Origin: Spartobacteria bacterium UBA6821 | Lineage (GTDB): Bacteria > Verrucomicrobiota > Verrucomicrobiia > Chthoniobacterales > UBA6821 | Direction of reading: 5' to 3' | DNA: 7,050 nucleotides | Assembly: GCA_002452515.1 (NCBI GenBank) | Contig: DKEN01000061.1 | Span: forward strand, 1,692 to 8,741 | Shown here: positions 4,327 to 7,050 of the stretch, one piece after another | Layout of the letters: every line of letters begins with the position of its first letter | Numbering within the stretch: position 1 is the first letter of the stretch | Translations under genes and position numbers: made by a program | The notes under the pieces: generated by a model | Databases searched by the model: none | The model's input: only the letters and a program-made list of their open reading frames with translations | Told to the model about the DNA's origin: nothing

Positions 4327-6813
4327 ATGAAATCCCGCATCCCTCTCCTCGCCCTCATCCTTGGCACTTTTGCTCTCTGGAACGGGGCATCGCTTCATGC
4401 TGTGCCTCCAGCCACCAAGGCTTTCATTGTCTCCACCCTGATGAAATCAGGGGGAGTAGGGTTATTTAATAATCTCGCTGGGATCACGGCAGATGGCCAA
4501 GGGAATCTCTATGTGGCTGATCAAGACAACCAAACCATTCGCAAGATCGACAGTAATAACAATGTGACGACGATTGCAGGACAGGTTGGGGTGGAGGGTA
4601 GCGCTGATGGTCAAGGAACCAATGCCTCTTTTTACTATCCCAGTGGCATCACCAGTGATGGCCAAGGGAATCTCTATGTGACTGATCAAGACAACCAAAC
4701 CATTCGCAAGATCGACAGTAATAACAATGTGACGACGATTGCGGGACAGGTTGGCAATACGGGAAGTGCCAATGGGCAGGGAACCAATGCCACTTTCAGT
4801 GGCCCCAACGGGATCACGGCAGATGGCCAGGGGAATCTCTATGTGGTTGATCAAGACAACAGCACCATTCGCAAGATCGACAGTAATAACAATGTGACGA
4901 CGATTGCGGGACGGGCAGGCTATCAGTTTCAGGGTAGCGCTGATGGTCAAGGAACCAATGCCTCTTTCAGTGTCCCCGCCGGGATCACGGCAGATGGGCA
5001 AGGGAATCTCTATGTGGTTGATCAAAACAACTTCACCATTCGCAAGATCGACAGTAATAACAATGTGACGACGATTGCGGGACAGCTAGGCATTTCGGGA
5101 AGTGCCGATGGTCAAGGAACCAATGCCAGCTTTAACTATCCCAATAGCATCACCCGTGATGGGCAAGGGAATCTCTATGTGACTGATCCATCCAACCAAA
5201 CCATTCGCAAGATCGACAGTAATAACAATGTGACGACGATTGCGGGACAGGTTGGCAATCAGGGAAGTGCCAACGGTCAAGGAACCAATGCCACCTTTTA
5301 CTATCCCACTGGTATCACCAGTGATAGCCAGGGGAATCTTTATGTGACTGATCTCTACAACGAAACCATTCGCAAGGTAGACAGTAACTACACTGTGACG
5401 ACGATTGCGGGACAGGTTGGGCTGCAGGGTAGCTCTGATGGACCTGCTGCCAATGTCGACTGGTTTATCACCCCGGCGATCACGGTTGATGGTCAGGGCA
5501 ATCTTTTTGTGGCGGATAATGTCAACAACGATATTTTGAAAATAGGGACGAATGATAGTGTGACGACGATTGCGGGACAGGTTGGCAATGCGGGAAGTGC
5601 CAATGGTCAAGGAACCAATGCCAGCTTTAACACTCCCAATGGCATCACCGTTGATAGCAAAGGGAATCTCTATGTGGCGGATAGTGGCAACGACACCATT
5701 CGCAAGATAGACAGTAGTAACAATGTGACGACGATTGCGGGACACGCACGCACTCGGGGAAGTGCCGACGGCCAAGGAACCAATGCCACCTTTGCTCTGC
5801 CCGCGGGCATCACCTCAGATAGCCAAGGGAATCTCTATGTGGCGGATCAACACAACGACACCATTCGTAAGATAGACACGAATCTTAATGTGACGACACT
5901 TTCGGGACAGGCTGGCGTTTCGGGAAGTGCCGATGGCCAAGGAACCAATGCCACTTTTGACCATCCCACTGGCATCACCGTTGATAGCAAAGGAAACTTC
6001 TATCTATCCGACCAGAACACGATCCGACAGGCGGCATTTATCACCCCAGCCAGCCAAACCATCAGCTTCAAAGCCCTTCCTGCGAAAGCCTACGGAGATG
6101 CCTCCTTCCCTCTGAATGCCAGGGCCAGTTCAGGACTCTCTGTGAGCTACACCAGCTCCGATACCAATGTGGCGGTTGTTTCCAGCAATACGCTGACCAT
6201 TGTGGGTGTGGGCAGTGCCACCATCACGGCGAGCCAGCTAGGAGGGACCTATTACACTGCCGCAACACCAGTGAGTCAGATACTCACGGTAGACAAGGGC
6301 ACCCAGAGCATCAGCTTTGGCAAAATCCCTGCCAAAACGTACGCACCTAATAGCACCTTCTCGCTGACCGCAACGAACTCCTCTGGATTGTCGGTCAGCT
6401 ACGCCAGCTCCAATACCAATGTGGCGACCGTTTATGGAAGTTTGGTGACGATCACGGGAGCTGGCAGCACCACCATCACCGCAAGTCAGACAAGTAAGGC
6501 CAACTTCAAAGCGGCTCTACCTGTCCATCAGGTGCTCACGGTGGCAAAAGCAACCCCGTCCTTCCTATTCTTAACGTCTCCCACCGAACCCTTCGTGCAG
6601 GGGAAGACATTTACTCTTGCTGCCGAATCCAGCTCCAACCTCCTTGTGACATTCACGAGCAGCAATCCCCATATTATTTCGATCTCTGGAACAACAGCGA
6701 CGATCCATGCCAAAGGAACGGTCACCATCACGGCAAGTCTGGCTGGAGATGGGAACTACAAGCCAGCGGTTCAAACGGATCAGGTGACGGTGACAGCTCA
6801 AGAGAACCCTTAA
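4327..6813 (+). CDS. Secreted NHL-repeat beta-propeller protein with three C-terminal Ig-like domains
   Basis: The product has 828 residues. An N-terminal signal peptide is clear: K2 and R4, a hydrophobic core at 5-18, and a likely cut after A25 (SLHA|VPP). Residues about 50-570 hold ten NHL-type repeats of 55 residues with the pattern GITxDGQGNLYVxDxxNxTIRKI, then VTTIAGQxG and GSADGQGTNAxF. Repeat 7 is the most divergent, and repeat 10 is shortened before the strand NTIRQA. Three Ig-like (Big-type) domains follow at about 577-656, 659-741 and 743-828, each ending in a TITAS...LTV-type strand. NHL propellers are binding scaffolds with no catalytic residues to point to, so a ligand-binding or surface role is inferred. 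There is no transmembrane tail, sorting signal or PEP-CTERM motif. The start is set by the signal peptide; no Shine-Dalgarno precedes it (pyrimidine-rich 4305-4326). Propeller-like proteins of this class are usually of unknown function. Confidence 0.92.
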   Translation: MKSRIPLLALILGTFALWNGASLHAVPPATKAFIVSTLMKSGGVGLFNNLAGITADGQGNLYVADQDNQTIRKIDSNNNVTTIAGQVGVEGSADGQGTNASFYYPSGITSDGQGNLYVTDQDNQTIRKIDSNNNVTTIAGQVGNTGSANGQGTNATFSGPNGITADGQGNLYVVDQDNSTIRKIDSNNNVTTIAGRAGYQFQGSADGQGTNASFSVPAGITADGQGNLYVVDQNNFTIRKIDSNNNVTTIAGQLGISGSADGQGTNASFNYPNSITRDGQGNLYVTDPSNQTIRKIDSNNNVTTIAGQVGNQGSANGQGTNATFYYPTGITSDSQGNLYVTDLYNETIRKVDSNYTVTTIAGQVGLQGSSDGPAANVDWFITPAITVDGQGNLFVADNVNNDILKIGTNDSVTTIAGQVGNAGSANGQGTNASFNTPNGITVDSKGNLYVADSGNDTIRKIDSSNNVTTIAGHARTRGSADGQGTNATFALPAGITSDSQGNLYVADQHNDTIRKIDTNLNVTTLSGQAGVSGSADGQGTNATFDHPTGITVDSKGNFYLSDQNTIRQAAFITPASQTISFKALPAKAYGDASFPLNARASSGLSVSYTSSDTNVAVVSSNTLTIVGVGSATITASQLGGTYYTAATPVSQILTVDKGTQSISFGKIPAKTYAPNSTFSLTATNSSGLSVSYASSNTNVATVYGSLVTITGAGSTTITASQTSKANFKAALPVHQVLTVAKATPSFLFLTSPTEPFVQGKTFTLAAESSSNLLVTFTSSNPHIISISGTTATIHAKGTVTITASLAGDGNYKPAVQTDQVTVTAQENP
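4480..6030 (+). repeat. Ten tandem 165-bp repeats encoding NHL propeller blades
   Basis: Taking the ACCATT/TIRKI anchor, the copies begin at 4534, 4699, 4864, 5035, 5200, 5365, 5530, 5695, 5860 and about 6019. Spacing is exactly 165 bp except for copy 3 to 4 (171 bp, two extra codons at YQFQ) and copy 9 to 10 (about 159 bp). Copies 1-5 share an identical 44-base segment starting at the anchor, including silent positions. Copies 6-10 drift, and copy 7 has lost the anchor (GATATTTTGAAAATA). Because all changes are multiples of three, the reading frame is kept. The near-identity makes this tract prone to recombination and assembly collapse. Confidence 0.93.
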
Positions 6814-6866
6814 TTTTACCAACCCCACGTAGAGATTGGGGATGATCAGAAATTCAGAATAGACCC

Positions 6867-6888
6867 CTTGGTGACAAAGTGTTTTTTT
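6867..6888 (+). terminator. Weak candidate terminator after the NHL gene
   Basis: An imperfect short hairpin (CTTG, loop GTGA, CAAAG) precedes a run of seven T's at 6882-6888, 54 bases after the NHL stop. The stem has only three or four pairs and a mismatch, so the call rests mainly on the T-run. CCCCA/TGGGG (6823-6827/6837-6841) is a better stem but has no T-run. CCCTCTT/AAGAGGG (6915-6921/6941-6947) is another isolated inverted repeat in this spacer. Confidence 0.25.
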
Positions 6889-6986
6889 CTTCCTTCTTCA
6901 ATCAGGATGTGGTTCCCTCTTTGACCCTCAACCCAACGAGAAGAGGGCAAATGAAGAGTGGATTAAGCACAAATCATTTAGCACAG

Positions 6987-7050
6987 GCGCGGTTAGCTCA
7001 GCGGTAGAGCACTACACTGACACTGTAGGGGTCACAGGTTCGAACCCTGT
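6987..7050 (+). tRNA. tRNA-Val (anticodon GAC), 3' partial
   Basis: The cloverleaf can be drawn base by base. The 5' acceptor strand is GCGCGGT (6987-6993), followed by T8 and A9. The D stem is GCTC/GAGC (6996-6999/7007-7010) with loop AGCGGTA. The anticodon stem is CTACA/TGTAG (7012-7016/7024-7028), and the loop carries GAC at 7019-7021, reading the valine codon GUC (and GUU by wobble). The T stem is ACAGG/CCTGT (7034-7038/7046-7050) around TTCGAAC. The 3' acceptor strand, discriminator base and any encoded CCA lie beyond the window; a 3' strand complementary to GCGCGGT is expected. Confidence 0.96.

Noticed and set aside
4462..5775. Two long minus-strand frames (187 and 229 codons) with repeated NRRHIVITV-type units
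   Set aside because: They are the antisense of the NHL repeats. Their regularity is inherited from the 165-bp period, which is a multiple of three.

Overview
This 7.05-kb window looks like chromosomal DNA from a free-living, polysaccharide-degrading bacterium. The Verrucomicrobiota, or less likely the Planctomycetota, is my best guess. The guess rests on the gene types: a multidomain glycoside hydrolase family 2 (GH2) enzyme beside a Gfo/Idh/MocA oxidoreductase, a secreted NHL-repeat protein with tandem Ig-like domains, start codons without Shine-Dalgarno sequences, and a palindrome-rich intergenic block. No marker gene in the window fixes the taxonomy.

Layout. Bases 1-2388 (+) hold a GH2 glycosidase that enters from beyond the left edge, so its N-terminus is missing. 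Bases 2385-3593 (-) hold a Gfo/Idh/MocA-family NAD(P)-dependent oxidoreductase. The two genes converge and their stop codons interlock on one TTAA (2385-2388). Bases 3594-4326 contain no gene I can support. This stretch holds many short palindromes, several with GNRA-type loops, and a near-perfect 15/16-base direct repeat. A terminator-like stem-loop followed by T's lies at 4249-4291, just before the next gene. Bases 4327-6813 (+) encode an 828-residue secreted protein with a signal peptide, ten NHL-type beta-propeller repeats with a 165-bp period, and three Ig-like domains. Bases 6987-7050 are the first 64 bases of a tRNA-Val with anticodon GAC, cut by the right edge.

How the genes relate. 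A GH2 enzyme and a sugar-type oxidoreductase are a plausible catabolic pair: one releases a sugar and the other oxidises or epimerises a sugar derivative. They are transcribed towards each other, so they are not an operon. The NHL/Ig protein is probably an exported binding or surface protein and has no evident tie to the other two.

I see no mobile element, CRISPR array, toxin-antitoxin pair or defence gene. The points most worth a second look are the non-canonical catalytic motif of the GH2 enzyme, the structured 3594-4326 interval (a candidate non-coding RNA, leader or palindromic repeat family), and the near-identical DNA of the first five propeller repeats.
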